DNA of 64,000 nucleotides, from IMG/VR virus record IMGVR_UViG_3300035698_012707, positions 1-64,000 of that record; one strand, given 5' to 3'. The DNA comes from a virus. Under the pieces are notes generated by a model. The model did no database searches. It was given only the letters and a program-made list of their open reading frames with translations, and was not told the origin of the DNA. Below, piece after piece: positions 46,822 to 54,616 of this stretch. Numbering within the stretch: the stretch's first letter is position 1; each line of letters begins with the position of its first letter. A program made the position numbers and the translations under genes.

Positions 46822-47191
46822 ATGGGATAGCATAGACAACGAACAAGAAGCAGTAGAGTATGGAGTAAGTCCTGCGTTTGAATTTATGAATGCTAGCCTT
46901 AATTACCATGTTGATACATCGTTTAATGCGGGCGGCTTGTCTTTAGCGATGAATAATGATGTCAGTCATGGCTGCGACAGACATGGACCAGTTAATAGCA
47001 TAACAATAAAAACAGACGTAGAACAAGACGCACATCCAAGAGAGGTAACGGTATGTACTCATTGCCTTATGGACATGCTTGTACGCGAGTGTGGTGCTCA
47101 TGACTCAGATACGCAAAGAAGAATAAATACAGAAAGACAACAGTTACGATACTACGAAGGTGCAGTTATGGCACGGGAGGAACGAATATGA
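46814..47191 (+). CDS. zinc-ribbon protein with N-terminal WDxxxN tag
   Basis: One hundred twenty-five residues. MHEWDSIDN, then a domain with GCDRHGPV and CTHCLMDML, paralogous to the previous protein. Arg-rich helical end. Function unknown. Confidence 0.6.
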   Translation: MHEWDSIDNEQEAVEYGVSPAFEFMNASLNYHVDTSFNAGGLSLAMNNDVSHGCDRHGPVNSITIKTDVEQDAHPREVTVCTHCLMDMLVRECGAHDSDTQRRINTERQQLRYYEGAVMAREERI

Positions 47192-47418
47192 TAATAACTA
47201 AGATGTGTTATGATTGTGAAGACAGCTTTGATATGCCAGAGTCAGAATTATACGATGGGCTAGTTGCTAGACCTATAGACGGAAACAAAAAGAAGTGTGT
47301 AAAGATATGGTTATGCGAAGAGTGCAGACAAGACGCTGAAGATGGTGGAGAAGTAGACGAAGAAGATGTCGACATAGTAGAAGACTTTGATGATAATTCT
47401 ACGGAGATAGATCCGTGA
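47188..47418 (+). CDS. zinc-ribbon protein, acidic tail
   Basis: Seventy-six residues with CYDCEDSF and CEECRQD, then a Glu/Asp-rich tail. Start after CGGGAGGAACGA, overlapping by 4 nt. Function unknown. Confidence 0.55.
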   Translation: MIITKMCYDCEDSFDMPESELYDGLVARPIDGNKKKCVKIWLCEECRQDAEDGGEVDEEDVDIVEDFDDNSTEIDP

Positions 47419-47603
47419 TCAATATGTCTTTAGAATATAAAAAAAAATGTCTTTGGCACTTGGAAGGTTTCTGTTGTAAGTATGCACCAGATATAAAAGC
47501 AGCGCATAAGATATGGCAATGCTTTGAAGTCGATGATTATTGCAAAGAATATGAGGAGAGACGTCTTGGAGTATTCAAAAAAGAAAGCAAAGAGAAGACA
47601 TAA
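47415..47603 (+). CDS. small Cys-rich protein
   Basis: Sixty-two residues with CLWHLEGFCCKY and CFEVDDYCKEY, layout like the proteins at 1667 and 20678. GTG 47415 or ATG 47424 both fit the upstream ACGGAG. Function unknown. Confidence 0.5.
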   Translation: MINMSLEYKKKCLWHLEGFCCKYAPDIKAAHKIWQCFEVDDYCKEYEERRLGVFKKESKEKT

Positions 47604-47616
47604 AACTATAACAATA

Positions 47617-47826
47617 ATGAAGAAGAGGTTGAATGATGTTAAAAAAATTGATAAAGGGTATTACGAAGATATTATCAAACGCCAACGTAAGGGCCATTTT
47701 CGCAAGTCTAGCAGTTTTGATTGTGGAAATCCTAGTTGTTGGATGTGTCACTTTGATAAGCTAATAGGTAAAAGACCAATTAAAGAACAACCACACGAAG
47801 AAGAGGTAGAATATGAACAGAGCTGA
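47617..47826 (+). CDS. small zinc-knuckle protein
   Basis: Sixty-nine residues, basic, with CGNPSCWMCHFDK, an unusually compact C-x4-C-x2-C-H motif. Start has no strong ribosome site. Function unknown. Confidence 0.5.
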   Translation: MKKRLNDVKKIDKGYYEDIIKRQRKGHFRKSSSFDCGNPSCWMCHFDKLIGKRPIKEQPHEEEVEYEQS

Positions 47827-48082
47827 AGAAATGGAACAGGTATGCTTAGACGTACTAAGTAAGAACGGAGTAAACGAAGACGATAGAGTAACGTGTTCAG
47901 AAAACATAACCACAGAACTATTAAAGAAGGGTTACGTTAGGTATGATAGCATAGGATTAGACCCACAGAAATGTGTACAACTACTTGCTACTATCCTCAA
48001 TGGTTTTAAGGCCGAGCACCCGTTTGTTGTAATAGAAACAAGCGAAGAAGAAAAAGAAGAGGTCGTTGATGAAGACAAGTAA
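47813..48082 (+). CDS. acidic helical protein
   Basis: Eighty-nine residues, alpha/beta, with an acidic tail. Start after AAGAGGTAGAAT inside the previous gene. No family recognised. Confidence 0.5.
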   Translation: MNRAEEMEQVCLDVLSKNGVNEDDRVTCSENITTELLKKGYVRYDSIGLDPQKCVQLLATILNGFKAEHPFVVIETSEEEKEEVVDEDK

Positions 48083-48257
48083 GTCTGTTATAAGAAGGAA
48101 GTCTATACAAATGGAACTAACTGACGTACAGAAAGAACTGTCTATGTTCTTCAATGAATGCTTCTTAAAAAGTAATAGCAACCCTATTACAATGGCTAAA
48201 CAATTGACTAAAAAATTTGACGTTGCATTAAAAGCAAAGAAAAGGAGTAAAAGTTGA
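48069..48257 (+). CDS. small basic helical protein
   Basis: Sixty-two residues, basic, helical. ATG 48069 follows AAGAGGTCG. Overlaps neighbours by 14 and 4 nt. No family recognised. Confidence 0.5.
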   Translation: MKTSKSVIRRKSIQMELTDVQKELSMFFNECFLKSNSNPITMAKQLTKKFDVALKAKKRSKS

Positions 48258-48718
48258 AAGAAATAACAGACAATGAAACAAGAAAGCACATATTAAAAGT
48301 AAACGCATTAATAAGTCTTATGATATGTAGCCTAATAGAACGTAGCCTAAAACATGACAGCAGTAAATTGGGAGATGTAGAGGGACCTATCTTTGATGAG
48401 TTTACTCCTAAGCTATCTGGTTCTACTTATGGTTCGGATGAGTACAAGAGCTTTCTAAAAGAAATGAGCGTAGCATTAGACCATCACTATAAGGAAAACA
48501 GACATCATCCAGAGCATTTCGATAACGGAATAAAGGGTATGTCTTTAATCGACTTAGTGGAAATGCTATGTGATTGGAAAGCCGCAACCCTAAGACATGA
48601 TAATGGTGACATAATCAAGAGCATCAATGTGAATCAGGAAAGATTTGGATACTCAGACGAACTAAAGGGAATACTTTTAAACACAATAAAAGATTTAGGA
48701 TGGGAAGAAAGAGAATGA
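48254..48718 (+). CDS. DUF5662 protein, TTG start
   Basis: One hundred fifty-four residues. LKHDSSKLGD, FTPKLSGSTYGSDEY, ALDHHYKENRHHPEHF and LVEMLCDWKAA match the DUF5662 family found in phages and bacteria. Its many paired His and Asp look like an HD-type metal hydrolase. Substrate unknown. TTG is preferred because of AAAGGAGTAAAAG. The end GWEERE is coded over the next ribosome site. Confidence 0.75.
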   Translation: MKEITDNETRKHILKVNALISLMICSLIERSLKHDSSKLGDVEGPIFDEFTPKLSGSTYGSDEYKSFLKEMSVALDHHYKENRHHPEHFDNGIKGMSLIDLVEMLCDWKAATLRHDNGDIIKSINVNQERFGYSDELKGILLNTIKDLGWEERE

Positions 48719-48942
48719 ACAACAAACTATATGTAGATGGTAAATTAAATCCAGAGTTTGATGTACCTATTATTTATTGGTGTCAATGTGAAACAAGAGA
48801 CAAAGGATACACTGCTGGAACATTGGTTTCTAGAGATGAATCCATGAAATCAGACGTTGTTGTATGTAATATATGCAAAGGCCTGGTAAGCCAGGAGCCG
48901 TGGATTGACCAACCTAAAGAGTGGGACGACGAGGAGAATTAG
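48715..48942 (+). CDS. small zinc-binding protein with C-terminal WDxxxN tag
   Basis: Seventy-five residues with CQCE and CNIC pairs and the tail EWDDEEN. Start after GGGAAGAAAGAGA. A 33 nt gap with no good promoter follows. Confidence 0.6.
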   Translation: MNNKLYVDGKLNPEFDVPIIYWCQCETRDKGYTAGTLVSRDESMKSDVVVCNICKGLVSQEPWIDQPKEWDDEEN

Positions 48943-48975
48943 TTAACACAACTTATAATATAACATAGGAGGAAA

Positions 48976-49248
48976 ATGACTAAAGAATCTACGCATCTTA
49001 GAGCTCTCGAAGTGAATAAGATAATTGATATATTACGCAAGGTAGATAAGTCTTATGCTTTTTTTTATGTTAGACCATACATACTGGCTGAACTTCTAGT
49101 AGACGGGGGAGTTAGAACGTCTAAAGGTTTTACTATGGACGCCAGCAGTGAGTATGGAGATAGCTTTATGCATCCAGATATAGTTAACCCTACGGTACTA
49201 TCTATATCACCAACAAATTACGGGAGTAATGATGACTACGAAAGATAG
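48976..49248 (+). CDS. hypothetical protein
   Basis: Ninety residues, helix then beta. Start after ATAGGAGGAAA. Overlaps the next gene by 17 nt. No family recognised. Confidence 0.55.
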   Translation: MTKESTHLRALEVNKIIDILRKVDKSYAFFYVRPYILAELLVDGGVRTSKGFTMDASSEYGDSFMHPDIVNPTVLSISPTNYGSNDDYER

Positions 49249-49798
49249 AGTACAAGAAGCATTAAAAATATCAAAAGAAGAACCAAACTATCCAGACAGA
49301 AGTAAGATGATATCTACTGGACAGAGCTTTACTGCATTCTTATACAACTTAACTAAGTTAATGAAGCCTCAGACTATATTTGAGTGGGGTCCAGGACAAT
49401 CTACTCATGCTTTTCTTCTCGGCGACAAAGATGCATGCGTAGTATCTTATGAACATGATAGTAAGTGGGCTGTGAAGTATGAGAAAGACTTGCTGCAGTA
49501 TAAAGAACTTAGATCTAACGTACGTCTTGTGTCAAACACTTTTCCAGGGTCTACCTTAGACTACCTCAACGTACAGAAATATCCGAATGAATCTATGAAC
49601 ATTGTACTAGTTGACGGAGATAAGAGAAGGCTATGCTTTACTACAGCAGAGAGACTAGTCAAAAATGGTGGAGTTGTTCTTGTACATGACTCTAATTCCT
49701 CTGTGCTTTGGAGCAAGCCAGAAACTAACCTTACCTACATAGGAGAGCACGAAGATCCTATCCAAGGTGAAACAACATCAATATACATTAAGGAATAG
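49232..49798 (+). CDS. SAM-fold protein, paralogue of 54617
   Basis: One hundred eighty-eight residues. IFEWGPGQSTHAFL is a motif I-like loop; IVLVDGDKRR and GGVVLVHDSNSS give later strands. The protein aligns throughout with the one at 54617 on the other strand (FEWGMGQST, IVLVDGGGR, GGVIFAHD), so the rightward block contains a relative of the methyl/sugar cluster. The GD/WG loop is not canonical, so catalysis is uncertain. Confidence 0.65.
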   Translation: MTTKDRVQEALKISKEEPNYPDRSKMISTGQSFTAFLYNLTKLMKPQTIFEWGPGQSTHAFLLGDKDACVVSYEHDSKWAVKYEKDLLQYKELRSNVRLVSNTFPGSTLDYLNVQKYPNESMNIVLVDGDKRRLCFTTAERLVKNGGVVLVHDSNSSVLWSKPETNLTYIGEHEDPIQGETTSIYIKE

Positions 49799-49799
49799 A

Positions 49800-50210
49800 A
49801 TGAAAGATACAATGTGGTTTGAGTTTGTGGCGCCGCTTAAGGTGACAAAGACAAAGACTAAAGACTTTATATTAAACCTAAACAACTACAGGAACGCTCA
49901 CTATCAGGTGTTAAATAAAACCAAGGTAGAGTTCTGTAAGGTTATGGATGAGAGATACCCTGAAGAGTTTGAACCAGCCCCAGGTGAGGTAATGACAACC
50001 TATACAGTATACAGTGGTTCTAAGAGAAAGTTTGACCTACCTAATGTGTGCTCTATAGTACAGAAGTATTTCGAAGACTGGATGACACACAAGGGTATCA
50101 TACCTACAGATGACATCACTGTAATAACAGAGTGTGAGTACAAGTACGGCGGAATAGATAAAGATAATCCAAGAGTAGAAATAACAATAGCATGGGAGGA
50201 TAACAAGTGA
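49800..50210 (+). CDS. RusA-like Holliday junction resolvase
   Basis: One hundred thirty-six residues. KFDLPNVCSIVQKYFEDWMTHKGIIPTDD contains, in pieces, the RusA pattern (D-x-x-N...K...D...GIIxDD). The fold cuts four-way junctions; DDIT Asp residues would hold the metal. With the RecA-like protein and exonuclease it suggests recombination-dependent replication. Confidence 0.75.
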   Translation: MKDTMWFEFVAPLKVTKTKTKDFILNLNNYRNAHYQVLNKTKVEFCKVMDERYPEEFEPAPGEVMTTYTVYSGSKRKFDLPNVCSIVQKYFEDWMTHKGIIPTDDITVITECEYKYGGIDKDNPRVEITIAWEDNK

Positions 50211-50554
50211 AGAGAAAAATAAAAGATTTTGTTCTTGTAGCTGACGCATTTGGACCATTACCAATGTGGTCTTTGCAACATCCGACAAAAGAAATTAAAG
50301 ATTGCTTTATGATATATCAGGTATTAGACACGCCAAAGAAAAAGTGGCCTAAGTGGATGAAAAAACTAGCAGAAATAGAAAAGTATTGCAATAAGTTGAC
50401 TAAAGATTTGATGGACGTAGAAGCATATGTTTCTGGGGAAGTTGTGTACAGCAACAAATACGACGGAAAAAAGAGTAGACACATACTAGATCTAAAAATA
50501 GGTTTTGTAGACATAAGAGGATGGTATCCTACGGGGGGCGATAGCAGTGAATGA
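50207..50554 (+). CDS. hypothetical protein, GTG start
   Basis: One hundred fifteen residues, basic and Trp-rich, alpha/beta. GTG 50207 follows TGGGAGGATAACAA. No family recognised. Confidence 0.55.
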   Translation: MKRKIKDFVLVADAFGPLPMWSLQHPTKEIKDCFMIYQVLDTPKKKWPKWMKKLAEIEKYCNKLTKDLMDVEAYVSGEVVYSNKYDGKKSRHILDLKIGFVDIRGWYPTGGDSSE

Positions 50555-51074
50555 TATAATGGTAGACATAGAAACGCTTGGGACAAAAGTTGACTCAGTT
50601 ATAACACAGATAGGTGCATGTTATTTCGATAGATACTCAGGTAAGATAGGTAAAAGGTTTTTAGCTAACGTGGAGATAAATAGTTGTTTAGAGAGAGGGT
50701 TCTCTGTTACTGGTGGATCAATTAAGTTTTGGCTCGAGCGAAAAGAAAACGCTACGTTCCTTAAGAAGCCCATACCTATATCAAAAGCTTTAGCAGAGTT
50801 TGGTAACTTCATAAATAAGAAGGCTATGCTATGGTCTCACGTTACCTTTGATATGGTCTTGTTGAAATCAGCATACCAACTAGTAGGACAAGGCGCACCC
50901 TTCTCTTATAGGAACACCTTAGACATAAGAACACTAGTCAATATCTCAGGGGTAAAGCCGGAGAAAAAAGAAGGCGAGGATCCTAAGAGTCATGATGCCC
51001 TAGAGGATTGTTTATATCAAGTAGAGTATTGTACTAAGTGCTTTAATGCACTCAAGGAGAATGATGGCAAGTAA
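50547..51074 (+). CDS. DEDDh 3'-5' exonuclease
   Basis: One hundred seventy-five residues. MVDIETLG holds the first Asp-x-Glu, WSHVTFDMVLL the second Asp and SHDALEDCLYQ the His-x4-Asp, i.e. the full DEDDh set. Similar to the short exonucleases of T4 (DexA-like) and to Rv2179c-type RNases. Likely trims DNA or RNA ends. Confidence 0.8.
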   Translation: MNDIMVDIETLGTKVDSVITQIGACYFDRYSGKIGKRFLANVEINSCLERGFSVTGGSIKFWLERKENATFLKKPIPISKALAEFGNFINKKAMLWSHVTFDMVLLKSAYQLVGQGAPFSYRNTLDIRTLVNISGVKPEKKEGEDPKSHDALEDCLYQVEYCTKCFNALKENDGK

Positions 51075-51282
51075 ATGGTGGTATATAAAACAATGGTGGA
51101 AAGAAGATATGTTGTTATGCAGTATTTGGGAATGGATTAAAGACACGTTTGCTTTCCTATTATGGTTAATTTTATTCTTCCCAACTAAATTATTAATTTA
51201 TATTTTAAATTGGTGTAACGAGACTCTATCAGGACAATCAGTAGAACTTAAATATTACTGGAAACACGGAGGGAAACGATGA
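51064..51282 (+). CDS. small membrane protein
   Basis: Seventy-two residues, Trp-rich basic start and one or two hydrophobic helices (about 28-50). ATG 51064 follows AAGGAGA. Function unknown. Confidence 0.5.
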   Translation: MASKWWYIKQWWKEDMLLCSIWEWIKDTFAFLLWLILFFPTKLLIYILNWCNETLSGQSVELKYYWKHGGKR

Positions 51283-51404
51283 AACTTATATTAATAACTT
51301 TAGCAAGCTATCTATTCTGTGACGACCCAACACCTAACCCAGAGTTTGATAACCTCACCTTCATAGGTAGGTTTAATTACTTTAAAAATCAACTAGATGA
51401 GTAG
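51279..51404 (+). CDS. very small possibly exported protein
   Basis: Forty-one residues with a short hydrophobic start ending in FCDD, polar afterwards. Start after GGAGGGAAACG, overlapping by 4 nt. Coding status moderate. Confidence 0.45.
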   Translation: MKLILITLASYLFCDDPTPNPEFDNLTFIGRFNYFKNQLDE

Positions 51405-51414
51405 GAGAAAACCA

Positions 51415-51585
51415 ATGAACAAAGAAAGAATATACAGTATAGGTGAAGGCGTAGTAGGTTGGATAGATAGACCTCATGTGGATATATCCTATGAACCTGC
51501 TTTAGTGACGCCAGAATACAAGAACTATATAGACACAGAAAATTTCACATGTTCAGACGGATGGGATCCGGCAAAGAATAAATAA
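51415..51585 (+). CDS. small protein with C-terminal WDxxxN tag
   Basis: Fifty-six residues, mostly polar with a GVVGWID segment, ending GWDPAKNK. Start after TAGGAGAAAACCA. It is the last gene of the rightward block and the last tag-bearing protein, and no gene follows its tail for 0.3 kb, so there the tag does not serve a next gene. Confidence 0.6.
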   Translation: MNKERIYSIGEGVVGWIDRPHVDISYEPALVTPEYKNYIDTENFTCSDGWDPAKNK

Positions 51586-51776
51586 TAAATTTGTACAACA
51601 TATCAGTTAAGCCTCTGATTACGCGCAACACGCCTCTCTTTAGAAGCGCTTCTCGCCTATGTTCATGCTAAAACGAACTGTTCTATGTTGGTACAGTTAC
51701 AGGTCTTGGAAGATGAGCAGTATGCAACGCGGAGTATACTACGATCACCCTTTAAATCCTGTGACACAACCCCGGA

Positions 51777-51800
51777 AAGATGTATTCGCGAAAGCATCTT
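51777..51800. promoter_or_regulatory. hairpin in intergenic region 51586-51882
   Basis: AAGATG/CATCTT flanks a TTCGCGAA palindrome. The 51586-51776 stretch before it has no ORF and no stem that I find convincing. Part of the structured gap between the two convergent gene blocks. Confidence 0.4.
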
Positions 51801-51812
51801 AGGGGCAAAAAA

Positions 51813-51866
51813 GTAGGGTAGTTTATCGGAGGCGTTTAGTCCCCGACGAGCTACCCTATTTTTATT
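51813..51866. terminator. bidirectional terminator
   Basis: GGGTAG (51816-51821) pairs with CTACCC (51851-51856), with A tract on the left and TATTTTTATT on the right, so it can end the converging transcripts of 51415 and the cold-shock gene. The loop contains GGCGTTTAGTCCCCG (51831-51845), nearly the same motif as in the structured RNA at 31474. Confidence 0.7.
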
Positions 51867-51882
51867 AGACTTTACAATCTAC

Positions 51883-52086
51883 TTACAGTTTAACTACATT
51901 CTGTGCTTGTGGACCCTTTTCGCCTTCCTCTATATCGAATGTCACTTCTTGGCCTTCGTCTAGTGTCTTGTATCCCTCGTCCTGTATCGCTGAGAAGTGT
52001 ACAAATACATCTGTTTCGCCGTCTTCTGGGGTAATAAATCCAAACGCTTTCTGATTGCTAAACCATTTTACTTTTCCTTTTGCCAT
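51883..52086 (-). CDS. csp: cold-shock protein
   Basis: Sixty-seven residues with the RNA-binding motifs [13 protein letters not shown] (RNP1-like KAFGFI) and VFVHFSAI (RNP2). Typical CspA-family size. It melts RNA structure or stabilises transcripts. Start after AAGGAGAACGTAGAAAC. Higher GC than average suggests good expression. Confidence 0.93.
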   Translation of the reverse strand: MAKGKVKWFSNQKAFGFITPEDGETDVFVHFSAIQDEGYKTLDEGQEVTFDIEEGEKGPQAQNVVKL

Positions 52087-52116
52087 GTTTCTACGTTCTC
52101 CTTTTGTTAAGCTATG

Positions 52117-52719
52117 TTATATATTAAGCACTAGCTCGTTGTTGTTGTGTATAAGTTTGTATCTCTTTGACGCGCAGAAAAGCTCGTCTCCAACATAAAA
52201 CCTACACCTATGAGTCGGTTCTCCCGACCATGCTTCTTCGTAAGGTACAACTGCATAAATAGATTTGAATGCAGCGTCCTTCATTCTAGGTATTACTTTT
52301 CCTAGTAGTTCTTCTCTAGTGAAATGCTCTAGCATATGAGACGAGAATACATATTCATACTCTCTTGGTAGAGAATTTACTAGTATATCTAACTTATAGA
52401 AGTCTATATCATAATCTTTAAGTCCTATAGATGCTTCTTCTATCCTGTCTACACAACCAATTCTTCCGAGGTTCTTACACTTCTCTCTTATCATCTTAGC
52501 TAGATCAGGGTGTCCACTACCTATTATAAGCAATGAAGAACCCTTTCTAAGACCATTAAATATTTCATCAGCGTATCTCTGGATCTTTAGGTCATCTATT
52601 TCTGGCAAAGGATTAGAGTATCTATCTATATAAATCTTATCCAGTGTGCTCTCACTCTTTGAGTCAGGCACTTCATATGTCTTTCTCTGTGTTATGTTTG
52701 GGGTCTTTATCCAGTCCAT
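52117..52719 (-). CDS. SAM-dependent methyltransferase-like protein
   Basis: Two hundred residues. LLIIGSGHPDLAK is a motif I-like loop, GCVDRI the acidic strand, and FSSHMLEHFTRE a late motif of class I methyltransferases. HMLEH is typical of Methyltransf_11-type enzymes. Substrate may be a sugar or peptide in the cluster. Start after TAGGAGAGTA. Confidence 0.65.
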   Translation of the reverse strand: MDWIKTPNITQRKTYEVPDSKSESTLDKIYIDRYSNPLPEIDDLKIQRYADEIFNGLRKGSSLLIIGSGHPDLAKMIREKCKNLGRIGCVDRIEEASIGLKDYDIDFYKLDILVNSLPREYEYVFSSHMLEHFTREELLGKVIPRMKDAAFKSIYAVVPYEEAWSGEPTHRCRFYVGDELFCASKRYKLIHNNNELVLNI

Positions 52720-52731
52720 TACTCTCCTAAA

Positions 52732-52839
52732 TTAAACATTTGCAAACTCCTCACCACAAGTCTGACACTTCCATATCTCAGTTGAATCTTTAACCTTAAA
52801 GTAAACTATATCTCCGCTACCGCATTCAGGACAAATCAT
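52732..52839 (-). CDS. very small zinc-ribbon protein
   Basis: Thirty-five residues, MICPECGS and CQTCGEEF, a minimal zinc ribbon. Start after GGGAGGTCAC on the minus strand and it overlaps the sigma-like gene by 14 nt. Too short to be obvious, but codon use and ribosome site support it. Confidence 0.65.
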   Translation of the reverse strand: MICPECGSGDIVYFKVKDSTEIWKCQTCGEEFANV

Positions 52840-53650
52840 GTGACCTCCCAAGCTTTGCTTTAATCTTCTTTAGTTTGTATATTATACTTCTCTCATGATA
52901 CCCTGTAGTTAAGGCCATCTCTCTGGTAGATATCTTCTTACCATTAGGATCACACTCGTACCGTAACCACAATAGATATCTCTCCATCTCTGATAGTTCT
53001 GAGAAGGGAGCAGTTGCTGTGTCTCCCCACACCCAGTCCTTTAAGTCAATCCCTATTCCCACACCTAGTGGATCGTTGTCATAATTAGGTTCATCCGCAC
53101 AAATCTCGTCCTTGAACTCGAGGCAAACCTGTCCAGTAACAACGTCTTGGCTCTTCTTAATCACCCACTTACATAGCTTATACCTGATGTTAACCTGAAC
53201 ATAATGAGCGAATGAGATTCTATGGTTTTCTTCATTCCTATTGTATGTTACTGTCTCATACTTCTCTAGTAGCTCAAGAAAAGATACTATGAGATCATGA
53301 TGTATGTCCTCTGGTTCAAATCTAAGGAGAGCTCTTCTTATCATGTGTATATATGATCCAACCTTACCTAAATAGACCTTGTTGTTCATGCGGTCTTCTT
53401 TCTTCATGAAGAGCCTGAGGAAACTTTTAGTGTCGCTGTTATTCACATCAACACCGTTCCCTCGACCCGTCATGATTGAAACATACTTTCTAAAGTAAGC
53501 ATGAAATGAATCAAGAAGCGCATCTCTATACACTATGTCCCCGGTCTGTTTGAAAGCATCCACTAAATAGTTTATATATTCAACAGAAGCATTAAGACCT
53601 GGATCATCCTTTCTTATGTATTTCTCCACTGTTATCTCTTTCTCTTGCAT
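52826..53650 (-). CDS. sigma70-like factor
   Basis: Two hundred seventy-four residues. The C-terminal segment with LSEMERYLLWLRYE and ISTREMALTTGYHERSIIYKLKKIK fits region 4, which reads the -35 box; upstream IHHDLIVSFLELLEKYE and SFAHYVQVNIRYKLCKWV resemble region 2. So it may direct host polymerase to phage late promoters. ATG 53650 is chosen for GTGAGGAATGCT. The gap between regions is longer than usual. Confidence 0.65.
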   Translation of the reverse strand: MQEKEITVEKYIRKDDPGLNASVEYINYLVDAFKQTGDIVYRDALLDSFHAYFRKYVSIMTGRGNGVDVNNSDTKSFLRLFMKKEDRMNNKVYLGKVGSYIHMIRRALLRFEPEDIHHDLIVSFLELLEKYETVTYNRNEENHRISFAHYVQVNIRYKLCKWVIKKSQDVVTGQVCLEFKDEICADEPNYDNDPLGVGIGIDLKDWVWGDTATAPFSELSEMERYLLWLRYECDPNGKKISTREMALTTGYHERSIIYKLKKIKAKLGRSHDLS

Positions 53651-53804
53651 AGCATTCCTCACATATACATCTTGAAGAAACCTGGGAATCAGTATCCTTT
53701 ATGAGAGAGGCGCATCGCTTCCCACACTCAGGACATTGAAATTGATCAGGCTTATTTTTTTCCACTGGTTCTCCGTGTTTTTCGAGTTGGTCGTTTAACT
53801 CCAC
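53604..53804 (-). CDS. small zinc-ribbon protein, GTG start
   Basis: Sixty-six residues with CPECGKRC and CICEECYARE. GTG start after GGAGGAAAC. Its end overlaps the sigma-like start by 47 nt. Function unknown. Confidence 0.6.
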   Translation of the reverse strand: MELNDQLEKHGEPVEKNKPDQFQCPECGKRCASLIKDTDSQVSSRCICEECYARERDNSGEIHKKG

Positions 53805-54096
53805 GTTTCCTCCGAGTTGGTTTTTTGGTAGCTTTCTTCTTGCTTGCTACCTTTTTCTTTGGCTTCTTCAATGGGAAAGCTAGATGTTTATAGTCTTTAA
53901 CAAACTGTTGTAAAGCTACTATCAAACCTTTACTTATGTATCTTCTCCACTGAAGTTGCGTTAGGATATAGTGCTCACTTTTATAGACAAGCACAGTCCT
54001 CTCAGGAGCATACGTTATGTGATGTTCCTGGATAACAGGTTTTAAAGGCGTACCCTTTACCTTATTAGTTACTATCTTTGGTTTCTTTTTAGGCAT
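53752..54096 (-). CDS. basic protein with Lys/Arg-rich tail
   Basis: One hundred fourteen residues starting MPKKKPK; an alpha/beta core (TVLVYKSEHYILTQLQWRRYI) and a C-terminal 40 residues very rich in Lys, Arg and Thr, like histone H1 tails. ATG 54096 follows GGAAGAGGAA. It may bind DNA. Overlaps the next minus gene by 53 nt. Confidence 0.6.
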   Translation of the reverse strand: MPKKKPKIVTNKVKGTPLKPVIQEHHITYAPERTVLVYKSEHYILTQLQWRRYISKGLIVALQQFVKDYKHLAFPLKKPKKKVASKKKATKKPTRRKRGVKRPTRKTRRTSGKK

Positions 54097-54205
54097 TTCC
54101 TCTTCCTTTTCCGCGACCTTTTCCTTTGCCTTTTCCTGGTTTTGCATCGCCCTTCTTGCCTACTCGTGGTGTTCCACCACAAGAACCTTTTTTAGCTGTA
54201 GCCAT
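54089..54205 (-). CDS. very small Gly/Lys-rich protein
   Basis: Thirty-eight residues, starting MATAKKGSCGG and ending with a run of alternating Gly and Lys/Arg. Start after AAGGAGGACAC. Its 3' part also codes the N-terminal extension of another frame. Likely a small nucleic-acid or structural peptide. Confidence 0.55.
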   Translation of the reverse strand: MATAKKGSCGGTPRVGKKGDAKPGKGKGKGRGKGRGNA

Positions 54206-54214
54206 GTGTCCTCC

Positions 54215-54592
54215 TTAAACTAGTGTGTTTACGTTTTCTCCAGCCTTATCGTCCGTAGGTGCTTCAGGCTGAGTTGGAATAGCATCTAAATCTACTGGAA
54301 CTTTTACTTTTGGTGCTGCAGGGGCTGCGGGTTGTCCTGGTTGCTGAGGTCTGTCAACCTGGTTGATTGCTCCATCCTTATCCACATAGTAGTCTTTCCC
54401 GCCGTCAAGTTTATATTCTGCAGCAATTCCATTCCACCATGTCTTAAGATTAACGTCTATCTCTTCTCTCTGTTTCTTTAGTTTGTATACCCTGTAGTCA
54501 GAAGATCCTATAGATTGTTCTATCTGCTGCGCTGTTAATACAAGATCAGTGTACAATTTCTTTTGTTCGTCTTTGATTTGAATCTGTTCCAT
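54215..54592 (-). CDS. coiled-coil protein with Pro/Ala linker
   Basis: One hundred twenty-five residues: helical first half, then YYVDKDGAINQV, a Pro/Ala/Gln-rich stretch and an acidic end. Start after AAAGGAGTAATAAG. Family unknown. Confidence 0.55.
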   Translation of the reverse strand: MEQIQIKDEQKKLYTDLVLTAQQIEQSIGSSDYRVYKLKKQREEIDVNLKTWWNGIAAEYKLDGGKDYYVDKDGAINQVDRPQQPGQPAAPAAPKVKVPVDLDAIPTQPEAPTDDKAGENVNTLV

Positions 54593-54616
54593 TTTTCTTA
54601 TTACTCCTTTGTTAAA

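Noticed and set aside
50556-50561. TATAAT near 50556 as promoter
   Set aside because: Inside the exonuclease start codons with no matching -35 box.
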